The notes beneath the pieces are model-generated. The model was given only the letters and a program-made list of their open reading frames with translations, had not been told where the DNA came from and made no database searches. Below are positions 5,619 through 13,535 of a stretch of 22,099 bases of DNA, one piece after another. This stretch comes from Solirubrobacteraceae bacterium (GTDB lineage: Bacteria > Actinomycetota > Thermoleophilia > Solirubrobacterales > Solirubrobacteraceae): contig JASLDD010000218.1 of the NCBI GenBank assembly GCA_030151725.1, positions 1 through 22,099 of the forward strand, in the 5' to 3' direction. Position 1 is the first letter of the stretch, and every line of letters starts with the position of its first letter. Position numbers and translations under genes: made by a program.

Positions 5619-7115
5619 ATGGAGAATACCGGCGTGAACTTCACGCGCGACGTAGTCGAGGGTGCTCCAGCGGGAGATCTGGCCATCGTGGAGCTGGCCC
5701 GCGACGGCACCCGACGCGAGTGGAGCTTCGGTGAGATCGCCGAGCGCTCGGCGCGGATGGCGGGCGCACTGCGCGAGCGTGGCGTGGAGCAGGGGGACGT
5801 GGTGCTGACGCTGATCGGCAACCGTCCCGAGTGGGTGATCGCGATGCTCGCCTGCTTTCGCATCGGCGCTGTGGTGCTTCCCTGCACCGAGCAGCTGCGC
5901 TCCAAAGACCTGCAGTTGCGTCTCGAGGTCGCGCGCCCGGCCTTGATCGTGGCCGATGAGCGCAACAGCAGCGAGCTGCAGGGCGCAGCTCCGGTGGCAC
6001 CGATCGCCTACATACCCGACGAGTCGCTCCTCGCCTGCGCGCCGGCGCCCGCCGTTGAGCTGGCCGCGGACGATCCCTGCCTGATCACGTTCACGAGCGG
6101 GACAGCGGGCGAGCCCAAGGCTGTCGTCCACGCGCAGCGCTACCTCGACGGCCAGCGCGTGCAGGCCGAGCACTGGCTCGGCGCCCATCCTGGAGATCTC
6201 GTCTGGTGCACGGCGGCCAGCGGCTGGTCGAAGTCGGCCCGCAACGTGTTCATCGCCCCGTGGCTCTCCGGCGCTGCGGCGCTGCTGCACGACGCGCGCT
6301 TCGACCCCGTCGAGCGCCTCGAGCTGCTCGAGCGCGAGCGCGTCGACGTGCTCTGCATGGCCCCCACCGAGTACCGCGTGATCGCCAAGCGCGCGACGCT
6401 CACACCGCTCGCCCACCTGCGCGGCGCGGTCGCGGCCGGCGAGGCGCTGAACCCGGAGGTCCTGCGCGCCTGGAAGCACGCCACCGGCCTCGAGATACGC
6501 GACGGCTACGGCCAGACCGAGACCGGCCAGACGACCGGCACGCCCCACGACGTCGCCGCGCGACCGGGCTCCATGGGCAGGGCGCTGCCGGGAATGGGCC
6601 TCTCGATCGTCGAGGGCGAGCTGACGGTGGATCCTGCCACCGTGCCCACGTTCTTCCTCGGCTACCTCGACGAGCACGTGCACCGCGACGGACGGACCTG
6701 GCATGCGGAGGACCGCCGCGCCGGTCCTCCCTGGCGGACCGGCGACAGGGTCACCCAGGACGAGGATGGCTGGCTGTACTTCGAGGGGCGGGAAGACGAC
6801 GTGATCGTCTCGGCCGGCTATCGCATCGGCCCCTTCGAGGTCGAGTCCGCCCTTGTCGCACATCCGGCCGTCGCCGAAGCCGCTGCCGTGGCCGCGCCCG
6901 ACGAGGAGCGCGGGTCGGTGGTGCGAGCCGTAGTCGTGCTGCGCGATCGCACCATAAATCCTTCCCCTCAACTCGTCCGTGAGCTCCAGGAGCACGTCAA
7001 GAGCCAGACCGCCCCCTACAAGTACCCACGGATCGTGGACTTCGTAGAGGAGCTGCCCAAGACCGCCTCCGGCAAGATCAAGCGGGCCGAGCTGCGCGCC
7101 GGCCAGGCGCGCTGA
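5619..7115 (+). CDS. AMP-forming acyl-CoA synthetase (ACS/ACSM-like)
   Basis: The 498-residue enzyme of the ANL superfamily activates a carboxylic acid through an acyl-AMP to its CoA thioester. Visible motifs are the P-loop TSGTAGEPK (159-167), the acyl-adenylate motif DGYGQTETG (295-303), the hinge region WRTGD...REDDVIVSAGYRIGP (about 372-405), and the catalytic Lys486 in KTASGKIKR near the C-terminus. The VNFTRDVVE start resembles medium-chain ACSM-type ligases; the true substrate is not evident. ATG 5619 has no ribosome site, whereas GTG 5634 has GGAGA at 5621-5625 about 9 nt upstream and would shorten the protein by 5 residues, so the start is uncertain. Its divergent neighbour is an acyl-CoA dehydrogenase, suggesting that the two enzymes serve one catabolic route. 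Confidence 0.9.
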   Translation: MENTGVNFTRDVVEGAPAGDLAIVELARDGTRREWSFGEIAERSARMAGALRERGVEQGDVVLTLIGNRPEWVIAMLACFRIGAVVLPCTEQLRSKDLQLRLEVARPALIVADERNSSELQGAAPVAPIAYIPDESLLACAPAPAVELAADDPCLITFTSGTAGEPKAVVHAQRYLDGQRVQAEHWLGAHPGDLVWCTAASGWSKSARNVFIAPWLSGAAALLHDARFDPVERLELLERERVDVLCMAPTEYRVIAKRATLTPLAHLRGAVAAGEALNPEVLRAWKHATGLEIRDGYGQTETGQTTGTPHDVAARPGSMGRALPGMGLSIVEGELTVDPATVPTFFLGYLDEHVHRDGRTWHAEDRRAGPPWRTGDRVTQDEDGWLYFEGREDDVIVSAGYRIGPFEVESALVAHPAVAEAAAVAAPDEERGSVVRAVVVLRDRTINPSPQLVRELQEHVKSQTAPYKYPRIVDFVEELPKTASGKIKRAELRAGQAR

Positions 7116-7148
7116 CCCGCCCGCGACGAAGTCCATCGCAGGCGGGTC
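7114..7148. terminator. Strong bidirectional hairpin between convergent genes
   Basis: GACCCGCC (7114-7121) pairs perfectly with GGCGGGTC (7141-7148); inside, GCGA (7123-7126) pairs with TCGC (7136-7139) after one C/A mismatch, leaving a 9-nt loop. The left arm includes the last two bases of the ligase TGA stop, and the right arm ends 12 bp before the exporter stop. With no T-run on either side it fits the U-less terminators of high-GC bacteria. Confidence 0.7.
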
Positions 7149-7160
7149 TCAGCGCGTCGA

Positions 7161-8687
7161 TCAGGCGGCAAGAACGCCGAAGTCCTCGGCGATGTGCTGC
7201 TCCTCCTCCTGCACCGTCTGGGCCACCGTGGCCGACGGCGGGCGCAGGATCCCAAAGGCGGCCACGATGCCCACCAGCACGCACGCCGCCGCGACGACGT
7301 AGGCGAGGTGGTAGCCACCGGTCAGCGCGTCGAGCACCGGGTGCCCGCTCGCGCTCAGCGCCTTGGTGTGATCGGTGGCGACCGTTCCAAGGCTCGCCAG
7401 GCCGATCGCCCCGAACAGCTGCACCGAGACGTTGATGATCCCCGACGCAAGCCCCGCATCGCGTGCGGGCGCGTCGGCCATGCCCATCGTGAGCAGCGGC
7501 AGGAACGAAGCTCCAGCTCCCAGCCCGATCAACATGAACGCGAAGAACAGACCCGGGAAGTAGCTCGCGTGCACGCCCTGTGAGGCCAGCAGCAGCAGGC
7601 CCACCACGATCCCGCCGAGTCCGCCCGCGAGCGTCCTCAGGGGACCAAAGCGTTCGGCCACGCGGGCCGAGACGCCGCTTGACATCACGCCGATCGACGC
7701 CGTCAGGGGCAGAAACGCCAGCCCCGTGTCGATCGCGTTGTAGCCGAGCACCCGCTCCAGATAGAGCGAGCCGAGGAAGAAGGACGAGAACATCCCCGTC
7801 ACCAGCAGTCCTCGGACGAGACTCGAGCCCATCAGCATCCGCAGGCGCAGGATCCGCAGCGGCATGATCGGGTTGGCAAGGCGGGCCTCCAGCGCGAGGA
7901 ACGCCCCGAGCAGGATCACAGCCGCGCCGCCCGTGCCGAGCGTGCGTGCCGAGAACAGTCCGTATTCGCTCGACTTGACGATCGCAAAGGCACCCAGCAT
8001 CGTCGCGAGCGTGATCAGGGCCGAGCCCGCCACGTCAACTCCACCGGCGAGGCCGATGCCTTCGTTCTCCTCGATCAACACGCGACCCAAAAGCAGCGCG
8101 ACGATACCGATCGGCACATTCACGAAGAAGATCCAGTGCCAGTCGAGCGACTGCGTCAGCGCACCGCCCGCGAGCAGCCCGATCGAGCCGCCGCCGGCCG
8201 ACACGAACGCGTAGAGGCCCATCGCCTTGGCCCGCTCCGCGGCGCCCGTGAACTCGGTCACGATGATCGCCAGGATCACGCTCGAGGCAACCGCGCCGCC
8301 CACTCCCTGAAGCAGTCGAGCTCCGATCAGCAGCGCCTGGCTCGAGGCTACGCCGCAGAGCACCGACGCAGCCGTGAACATGACGAGGCCCACGAGGAAC
8401 ACTTTCTTGCGTCCCACCAGATCGCCCAGTCTTCCCGCCAACAGCAGGAAGCCGCCGAACGTAATCAGGTAGCCGTTCATCACCCACGTGAGGTTGCTCT
8501 GGTTGAAGTGCAGGTCGTGCTGGATCGACGGCAGCGCGACGTTGACGATGGTCGCGTCCAGAACCATCATCAGCTGGCCCAAGCACAGCACGGCAAGCGC
8601 CAGCCAGCGCCGCCGCTCGCGTTTGCGTTCGTGGTCCTCTGTGGAAGCTTGGACTGATGGTCTTGCTATGGCTCTTGTGACGCTCAT
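7161..8687 (-). CDS. MFS drug exporter, DHA2 (EmrB/QacA) family
   Basis: The 508-residue protein is a 14-helix-type major facilitator. The first span carries the DHA2 motif LDATIVNVALP, the loop between helices 2 and 3 has motif A (GRLGDLVGRKKVFL), and helix 5 has a motif C-like glycine pattern (SAGGGSIGLLAGGAL). These are the marks of proton-driven multidrug antiporters of the cytoplasmic membrane; the substrate cannot be predicted. The ATG at 8687 is fixed by the ribosome site GGAAGGAG (8699-8692). An upstream in-frame ATG at 8726 lies within the operator/promoter region and is not credible. The gene is divergent from a MarR regulator, and an inverted site lies between its -35 and -10 boxes, so MarR repression relieved by an exported compound is the natural model. 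Confidence 0.93.
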   Translation of the reverse strand: MSVTRAIARPSVQASTEDHERKRERRRWLALAVLCLGQLMMVLDATIVNVALPSIQHDLHFNQSNLTWVMNGYLITFGGFLLLAGRLGDLVGRKKVFLVGLVMFTAASVLCGVASSQALLIGARLLQGVGGAVASSVILAIIVTEFTGAAERAKAMGLYAFVSAGGGSIGLLAGGALTQSLDWHWIFFVNVPIGIVALLLGRVLIEENEGIGLAGGVDVAGSALITLATMLGAFAIVKSSEYGLFSARTLGTGGAAVILLGAFLALEARLANPIMPLRILRLRMLMGSSLVRGLLVTGMFSSFFLGSLYLERVLGYNAIDTGLAFLPLTASIGVMSSGVSARVAERFGPLRTLAGGLGGIVVGLLLLASQGVHASYFPGLFFAFMLIGLGAGASFLPLLTMGMADAPARDAGLASGIINVSVQLFGAIGLASLGTVATDHTKALSASGHPVLDALTGGYHLAYVVAAACVLVGIVAAFGILRPPSATVAQTVQEEEQHIAEDFGVLAA

Positions 8688-8716
8688 GTTGCTCCTTCCG
8701 GTTGCGCGAAGGGAAC

Positions 8717-8744
8717 ACCATAGCAATGATCATCCTCGTTTCAA
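8717..8744 (-). promoter_or_regulatory. Promoter of the DHA2 exporter gene
   Basis: On the minus strand TTGAAA (8744-8739) and TATGGT (8722-8717) are separated by 16 bp. The transcript would begin near 8710, leaving a leader of about 22 nt that contains the ribosome site. The spacer holds one copy of the ATGATCAT operator-like sequence. Confidence 0.6.
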
Positions 8745-8773
8745 GGATAATCTTTAGACACATGATCATTGCT
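8722..8773. promoter_or_regulatory. Paired operator-like inverted repeats between exporter and marR
   Basis: AGCAATGATCAT (8722-8733) and ATGATCATTGCT (8762-8773) form a perfect 12-bp inverted repeat. Each arm also contains the self-complementary octamer ATGATCAT, so each could be a site for a dimer. The left copy lies between the -35 and -10 boxes of the exporter gene. The right copy lies directly upstream of the marR extended -10. A second, imperfect repeat, GATCATCCT (8728-8736) with AGGATAATC (8744-8752), overlaps the exporter -35. The placement is what a MarR protein repressing both genes would need; binding is inferred. Confidence 0.65.
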
Positions 8774-8779
8774 GCAAAG

Positions 8780-8788
8780 TGGTATAAT
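8780..8788 (+). promoter_or_regulatory. Extended -10 promoter of marR
   Basis: TGGTATAAT at 8780-8788 is a perfect extended -10 (TGnTATAAT), which reduces the need for a -35; none is well placed. The start would fall near 8795, a few bases before the ATG at 8798, so the message would be almost leaderless. No Shine-Dalgarno is present. Confidence 0.65.
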
Positions 8789-8797
8789 CCGACGGCT

Positions 8798-9277
8798 ATG
8801 AGCGATGACAGATGCGGTTGCCCCCCTGGATCGATGGTGCTGCTAACGCGCCTGGCAAAGCAGGTCTACAGGCGCAGCACAGAGGAGCTGCTCGGGATGC
8901 ACATGCGCCATGTGATGGCGCTCAGCTACCTGCGCGACCACGACGGTGCACCCCAGCAGGAGCTCGCCGATGCCCTGTGCATGGACGCCAACAACGTCGT
9001 GCTCCTGCTCAACGAGCTCGAGGATCTCAGCTATGTCGCGCGCCGTCGCGACCCGCAGGACCGCCGGCGCCACCTGGTCGATCTGACCCCGCAGGGTTGC
9101 CACGACCTCGCGCATGCCGAGCGCGCACAGGAGGATGCCATCGAGGACGACGTGCTGAAAGGTCTCGATGCCGAAGAGCGGGCCACGCTCTGGAAACTGC
9201 TGACCCGCGCTCTCTACGGCGCCGAGCCCGATCGCGACGAGCTCTACAGCGCCACCACCGCGTCGATCTCCACGTAG
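8798..9277 (+). CDS. MarR-family transcriptional regulator
   Basis: The 159-residue protein has the MarR winged-helix layout: a helical N-terminus, MRHVMALSYLRDH, the recognition-helix region QQELADALCMDANNVVLLLNEL, and the wing YVARRRDPQDRRRHLVDLTPQG, then dimerisation helices. It most likely represses itself and the divergent exporter through the paired ATGATCAT sites. ATG 8798 was chosen because it follows the extended -10 by 9 nt; the longer in-frame start at 8702 would put 32 codons across the operator region. Cys6 and Cys8 in the N-terminal DDRCGCPPG and Cys54 could act in thiol sensing, but that is speculation. The last 34 bp overlap the 3' end of the convergent ridA gene. Confidence 0.9.
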   Translation: MSDDRCGCPPGSMVLLTRLAKQVYRRSTEELLGMHMRHVMALSYLRDHDGAPQQELADALCMDANNVVLLLNELEDLSYVARRRDPQDRRRHLVDLTPQGCHDLAHAERAQEDAIEDDVLKGLDAEERATLWKLLTRALYGAEPDRDELYSATTASIST

Positions 9278-9630
9278 GCGCCCTTCGGCAGCTGGGCCAC
9301 ACCGATCGTCACCCTCGCTGGAGGCCGATCGGGAAAGAACGAGCCGTATACCTCGTTCACGGGGGCAAACTGACCGAGATCGGTCATGTAGATCGTAAGT
9401 CGTACGGCTTGCTCCAAAGAGCTTCCCGCCGCGACGCACACGGCCTGCAGGTTCTCGAGGCACTGCTGTGCCTGCTCCGGGGCCGTCTCGCCGACGATCT
9501 CGCCGGTGCCGGGATCGAGCGGGATCTGTCCCGAGCAGAACAGCAGCCCGCCGACGCTGACAGCGTGGCTGTAGGGCCCGACCGCCGCGGGCGCACCGGG
9601 CGCGTCGATGATTTGGCGCTTGTCGGCCAT
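9244..9630 (-). CDS. ridA: RidA family reactive enamine/imine deaminase
   Basis: The 128-residue cytoplasmic protein matches the RidA/YjgF fold at full length. RidA proteins are trimers that hydrolyse 2-aminoacrylate and related enamines/imines formed by PLP enzymes. Visible family marks are GPYSHAV (18-24), FCSGQIPLDP (31-40), and the substrate-binding Arg106 in PPARVTIGV with Glu121 in YVEIDAV. These point to a catalytic RidA subgroup rather than an inactive one. The gene lacks a ribosome site: TAGGGT (9642-9637) is followed by exactly six bases and then the ATG, the arrangement of a leaderless transcript. Its 3' end overlaps the convergent marR by 34 bp. It is divergent from the secreted hydrolase gene. 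Confidence 0.93.
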   Translation of the reverse strand: MADKRQIIDAPGAPAAVGPYSHAVSVGGLLFCSGQIPLDPGTGEIVGETAPEQAQQCLENLQAVCVAAGSSLEQAVRLTIYMTDLGQFAPVNEVYGSFFPDRPPARVTIGVAQLPKGAYVEIDAVVAL

Positions 9631-9636
9631 CGACTA

Positions 9637-9692
9637 ACCCTAGCGCCGCCCCCTCCTGATGCGAACACTCGGGCGGCTATTGCCGGTAGATT
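9637..9692. promoter_or_regulatory. Divergent leaderless promoters (ridA and hydrolase 1)
   Basis: Minus strand: TAGGGT (9642-9637), six bases, then ATG of ridA. Plus strand: TAGATT (9687-9692), six bases, then GTG of the hydrolase. Both fit a TANNNT -10 whose transcript begins at the start codon, and neither gene has a properly spaced ribosome site. Confidence 0.5.
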
Positions 9693-9698
9693 CCGACT

Positions 9699-11675
9699 GT
9701 GCGGACTTTCCTGGGGAAGCTCCTCGCCACGCTCGTGGTGGCAGGCGCAGCGATCTGCGCCTTTACGGGCCCCGCACAGGCGCAGATCTCGTTTGCGCCA
9801 TGCGGTGAAAGCAACGAATTCGCGTGTGGCCATGTGGTCGTGCCGATCGATCCCAGTGGCAAGGTCCCTGGCTCGCTGACGCTGGCCCTGCAACGCCACC
9901 GCGCATCCGTTGGCGAAGCACACACGGCCATCATCGCCCTCGCAGGCGGCCCTGGACAACCTGCGCTGCCGTTCTCCGAAGACTTCGCCGAAGTGCTCGG
10001 GCCGATCGCCGCGACACGCGATTTGATCGTCTTCGACCAGCGCGGGATCGGACTTTCCGACCCGCTCTCCTGCCACGCCTTTGAACACCCAAGCACCTAT
10101 CGCTTCCCGTACCAGGTGGTCGAAGCCTGCGGTGCCCAGTTGGGTCCCACGCGCACCTTCTACACGACCGCCGACACCGTGGCGGACATCGAGGCCATCC
10201 GCCGGGCGGGCGGCTATGAAAAGCTCGTCCTCTACGGGACCAGCTACGGCACGAAGGTCGCCGAGGCATACGCGCAGGCGTACCCAGGCCACATCGAAGG
10301 CCTGATCCTCGACTCGGTCCTCACTCCCAACGGCCCAGAACCGCTGGAGCGCCCCACCTTCCAGGCAATACCCCGCATCCTGCGCCAGATGTGCGCTGCC
10401 GGCGCTTGCGCCGGTATCACCGCCAACCCCACCGCCGACCTCGCGACGGTGCTTGCACGAATGCGCGGAACGGGGCTCAAAGGGCAGGCGATCGACGGCG
10501 ATGGCAAGGCGCACAAGGTCAGCATCGACCCCCAGGACCTCCTCGGCATCCTTCTGGCCGGCGATTTCTCGCGGGCGCTGCGAGCGGAACTGATCACGAC
10601 CGTTGCCGCCGCCGCCAGGGGTGACACGGCACCCATTGCGCGGCTGCTCGTCAGCGCCGAGCAGGGAGAAGGGGAAGGTGAAGGTGAAGACTTCGATCAG
10701 CCGCTCTACTTTGCCACCACCTGCGAAGAGCAGAGCTTCCCCTGGAGCCGCACAGGCAGTGCGAAAGCACGCCTCGCGCAGGCAAAGGCGGTGCTGAAGG
10801 CGCTGCCGGCGAGCACGTTCGCGCCCTTCACGCCGGCAGACGCGTTCAGGGCGAGCGACGTGCAAGCATGTGCTCACTGGCCGTTCACCACTCCGGCTCC
10901 CGCCCCGGACAACGCTCCCTTCCCAGATGTGCCGACATTGATCCTCAGTGGGACCAATGACCTCCGCACCCCCACCTCCGGCGCTCGCGAACTTGCCGCC
11001 CAGATCCCCCATGCGCACCTCCTCCTCGTGCCCTACACCGGACATGCGGTCCTCGAGAACGAGCCGACTCAATGCGCGCGAGAAGCGATGATCTCGCTGT
11101 TCGCCCACAAGACCGTCAAGAAGTGCCGCCCAGAGCCTGCGCCGCAGAGCCTGCGACCGCCGCCGCGTCCTCCGCTGAGCATCGGGCTGGTCTCGCCGCA
11201 GCAGGGCTACAGCGGCCTGCCCGGGCGCACCCTGCACGCAATCGACTTGACCCTCCTAGACTTCGCACGCGAGATCGCCATGCGGCTAGGCTCCGTGGAG
11301 ATCCTCAGCGAATCAACGACACTTCGCAGCGGGGGCCTGCGCGCAGGGTGGGCCGAGCTGAGCGCTCAGGGCCTCGGCTTTCACGGCTTCTCCTACGTGC
11401 CCGGCGTGGTCATCTCGGGCACGATCAAAGCCGAAGTCGCCGACCTGCACATCGAGGGATCCTCGGCCGCCCACGGCACACTGCGCCTCGGCACCCACCA
11501 CGATCTAGTTGGCATCCTGGGCGGGCGCCATGTGAAGCTGGCGGCGAATCCCGGTGCGACGGCGGCTATTGTCGGTGGCGATGCGGAGGCGAGCTCATAC
11601 CCCCGCTCTGTCGGCGCTGCTGGCGGTGCTCTTGCTGGCGAGCTTGCCGGCCTCCTCCCAGGCATCGAGCCTTAG
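9699..11675 (+). CDS. Secreted S33 (TAP-like) alpha/beta hydrolase 1
   Basis: The 658-residue product starts with a signal peptide (residues 1-28, cleavage after AQA). The hydrolase core resembles tripeptidyl aminopeptidases of family S33: ALAGGPGQPA (80-89) for the oxyanion hole, VFDQRGIGLSDP, nucleophile Ser182 in YGTSYGTK, Asp421 in SGTNDLRTP and His449 in PYTGHAVL. It should cleave peptides or esters outside the cytoplasm. After residue 490 comes an extra domain of about 125 residues, also present in the next gene, and then a tail (about 620-658) read in a different frame over the start of that gene. A Gly-Glu run (GEGEGEGE, 323-330) lies in the lid region. GTG 9699 is chosen for the signal peptide and the -10 six bases upstream. 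Confidence 0.9.
   Translation: MRTFLGKLLATLVVAGAAICAFTGPAQAQISFAPCGESNEFACGHVVVPIDPSGKVPGSLTLALQRHRASVGEAHTAIIALAGGPGQPALPFSEDFAEVLGPIAATRDLIVFDQRGIGLSDPLSCHAFEHPSTYRFPYQVVEACGAQLGPTRTFYTTADTVADIEAIRRAGGYEKLVLYGTSYGTKVAEAYAQAYPGHIEGLILDSVLTPNGPEPLERPTFQAIPRILRQMCAAGACAGITANPTADLATVLARMRGTGLKGQAIDGDGKAHKVSIDPQDLLGILLAGDFSRALRAELITTVAAAARGDTAPIARLLVSAEQGEGEGEGEDFDQPLYFATTCEEQSFPWSRTGSAKARLAQAKAVLKALPASTFAPFTPADAFRASDVQACAHWPFTTPAPAPDNAPFPDVPTLILSGTNDLRTPTSGARELAAQIPHAHLLLVPYTGHAVLENEPTQCAREAMISLFAHKTVKKCRPEPAPQSLRPPPRPPLSIGLVSPQQGYSGLPGRTLHAIDLTLLDFAREIAMRLGSVEILSESTTLRSGGLRAGWAELSAQGLGFHGFSYVPGVVISGTIKAEVADLHIEGSSAAHGTLRLGTHHDLVGILGGRHVKLAANPGATAAIVGGDAEASSYPRSVGAAGGALAGELAGLLPGIEP
11561..11576 (+). 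promoter_or_regulatory. Sequence shared upstream of both hydrolase genes
   Basis: GGCGGCTATTGTCGGT here and GGCGGCTATTGCCGGT at 9672-9687 differ at one base of sixteen. Each ends within 12 bp of a hydrolase start codon. TATTGT (11567-11572), 8 bp before ATG 11581, could be a -10. The match may be a regulatory element or a remnant of the duplication that made the two genes. Confidence 0.35.
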
Positions 11676-13535
11676 CTTCGGTCCCTGCGTCAAAGGCACC
11701 GAGTTCTCCTGCACGACGCTCGCCGTCCCGCTCGATCGGACAGGCAGGGTGCCCGGGACGGTCACTTTGAGTGTCGAGCGTCGGCTCGCCGGCGCTGTGC
11801 CCAGCCGCGACGCTGTTGTCGCACTTGCGGGGGGTCCCGGCCAAGCCGCAACCCCACTGGCGGAATTCATCGCACAGGCGATCTCGCCGGCTCTCGCCAC
11901 GCGCGACCTGCTCGTGTTCGACCAGCGCGGCACCGGTGCATCGGGGGCCCTGAATTGCGTCGCCCTCATGAGCACCGCCTCGGCTGAGCTCAGTGCGAGC
12001 GAAACAGCCGAACACTGCGCGCGCGAAATCGGTCCCGCCCGAGGCGACTACACGACCAGCGAATCGGTCGCCGACATCGAGGCGCTTCGCCAGGCAGGCG
12101 GCTACGAAAAGCTCGTCCTCTATGGAACCTCCTACGGAACCAAGGTGGCGCTCGACTATGCCGAGCGTTATCCGCAGAACGTCGAGGCACTCGTCCTCGA
12201 CTCCACCGAGACGCCCACTGGTCCAGAAGCCTTCCGCGTGAGCACCTTCAAAGCCATGACGCCGGCGTTGCGTGAACTGTGCTCGCATCGAGCTTGCGAA
12301 GGCGTGACCAAGACACCGGTGGCGGACGTCGCTCGTCTCGTGCAGCGCCTCGACGTGAAGCGGATGTCGGGTGTGGCCTACGACTCACACGGCAAGCCGT
12401 TCAAGATCTCCCTGAACTCGTACGACCTTTACAGGCTCCTGCTCGCCGGAGACCTCGATGAGGAGCTGCGTGCGCAGATGCCGGCAGCCATTCGCGCAGC
12501 GCTCAACCACGACCCCGGCCCGCTGCTGCGTCTGGCTGCCATCGGCCTGGGGGCGCCGACGAGCACCGAACCGAGCGAGGTCGACGAAGCCGTCTTCTTC
12601 GACACCTCCTGTGAGGAGACGCCATTCCCGTGGGGACGCGCTGCACCGCTCGCTACCCGCGAGCTGGAAGTCGAAGCCGCATTGATCGCACTCCCGCGAT
12701 CGGATTTCTACCCGTTCAACCCACAGGCAGGGCTCTTGGACGAAACGATCCCGACGTGCATAGCCTGGCCCGACGCCGCTCCCGCACCCCCAGGCGAAGC
12801 GGCGCTCCCAGACGTGCCGACGCTGATCTTCTCGGGCGGACAGGACCTGCGAACCCCAACCGAAAACGCCCGGTCCGTGGCCAAGGAGATCCCCGACGCT
12901 CAGCTGCTCGTGGTGCCCTATACCGGGCATTCGGTGATCGGGAGCGACCTCACCGAATGCGCGCACACCGCGCTCACGGCCTTCTTCGCGGGAACCCCCG
13001 TGCAGTCATGTCCCGCCCAGACAGAGGAGTTCCCGCCGGCTCCCGCGGCGCCGCTATCGCTGTCGGCCGTGCCCTCTACCCACGGCGTAGCAGGAGCTCC
13101 CGGGCGAACGCTCACCGCCACCGTGGACTCGATCCGCGACCTCGAGCGAGCGATCGTGCTGCTTGCGCTCGGCGCCGGGGAACTTCCCGTGGGTGCAAGC
13201 TTCGGTGGACTGCGCGGAGGAGACGCGAAAATCAACAAGCGCACCGTGGTGCTGAGTCACTACACCTACATTCCCGGAATTCAGGTCAGTGGCACCCTCT
13301 CGACAGAACTGCTGCTCAAGGCAAAAGGAGCCGGCGGGACTCTCTCCGTCAGCGGATCGAGCGCCGATCCGGGACACGTTCGCTTGAGCGCAGGCCATCG
13401 CGTCAGCGGGGTGCTCGGGGGGCGCAGCTTCGCGGTCCAGCTCACCGCCACGACGGCAACGGCGGGCATGCCTAGTGCGGCTGGGGGATGGCCGCAGCTC
13501 TCCCTCCTGAATTCATCGCCCCTCGCTCGACTGCG

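Noticed and set aside
4505..5734. 409-codon plus-strand frame opposite the acyl-CoA dehydrogenase
   Set aside because: It is antisense to a gene with all catalytic motifs, and its His/Arg/Leu-rich translation resembles no protein family; long stop-free antisense frames are normal at this GC content.
5582..5965. N-terminal extension of the acyl-CoA dehydrogenase frame
   Set aside because: The extra residues are Arg/Ser-rich, do not resemble the family, and lie over the ligase gene; the enzyme is full length from 5581.
5586..7136. 516-codon minus-strand frame opposite the acyl-CoA synthetase
   Set aside because: Shadow of the synthetase gene, with low-complexity Gly/Arg/Ala translation and no domains.
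8035..8769. Alternative minus-strand frame across the exporter start and operator region
   Set aside because: It reads through the promoter and operators and gives an Arg/Gly-rich product; the exporter frame is clear.
9384..11237. 617-codon minus-strand frame opposite ridA and hydrolase 1
   Set aside because: It spans two well-supported genes on both strands and lacks any recognisable motif.
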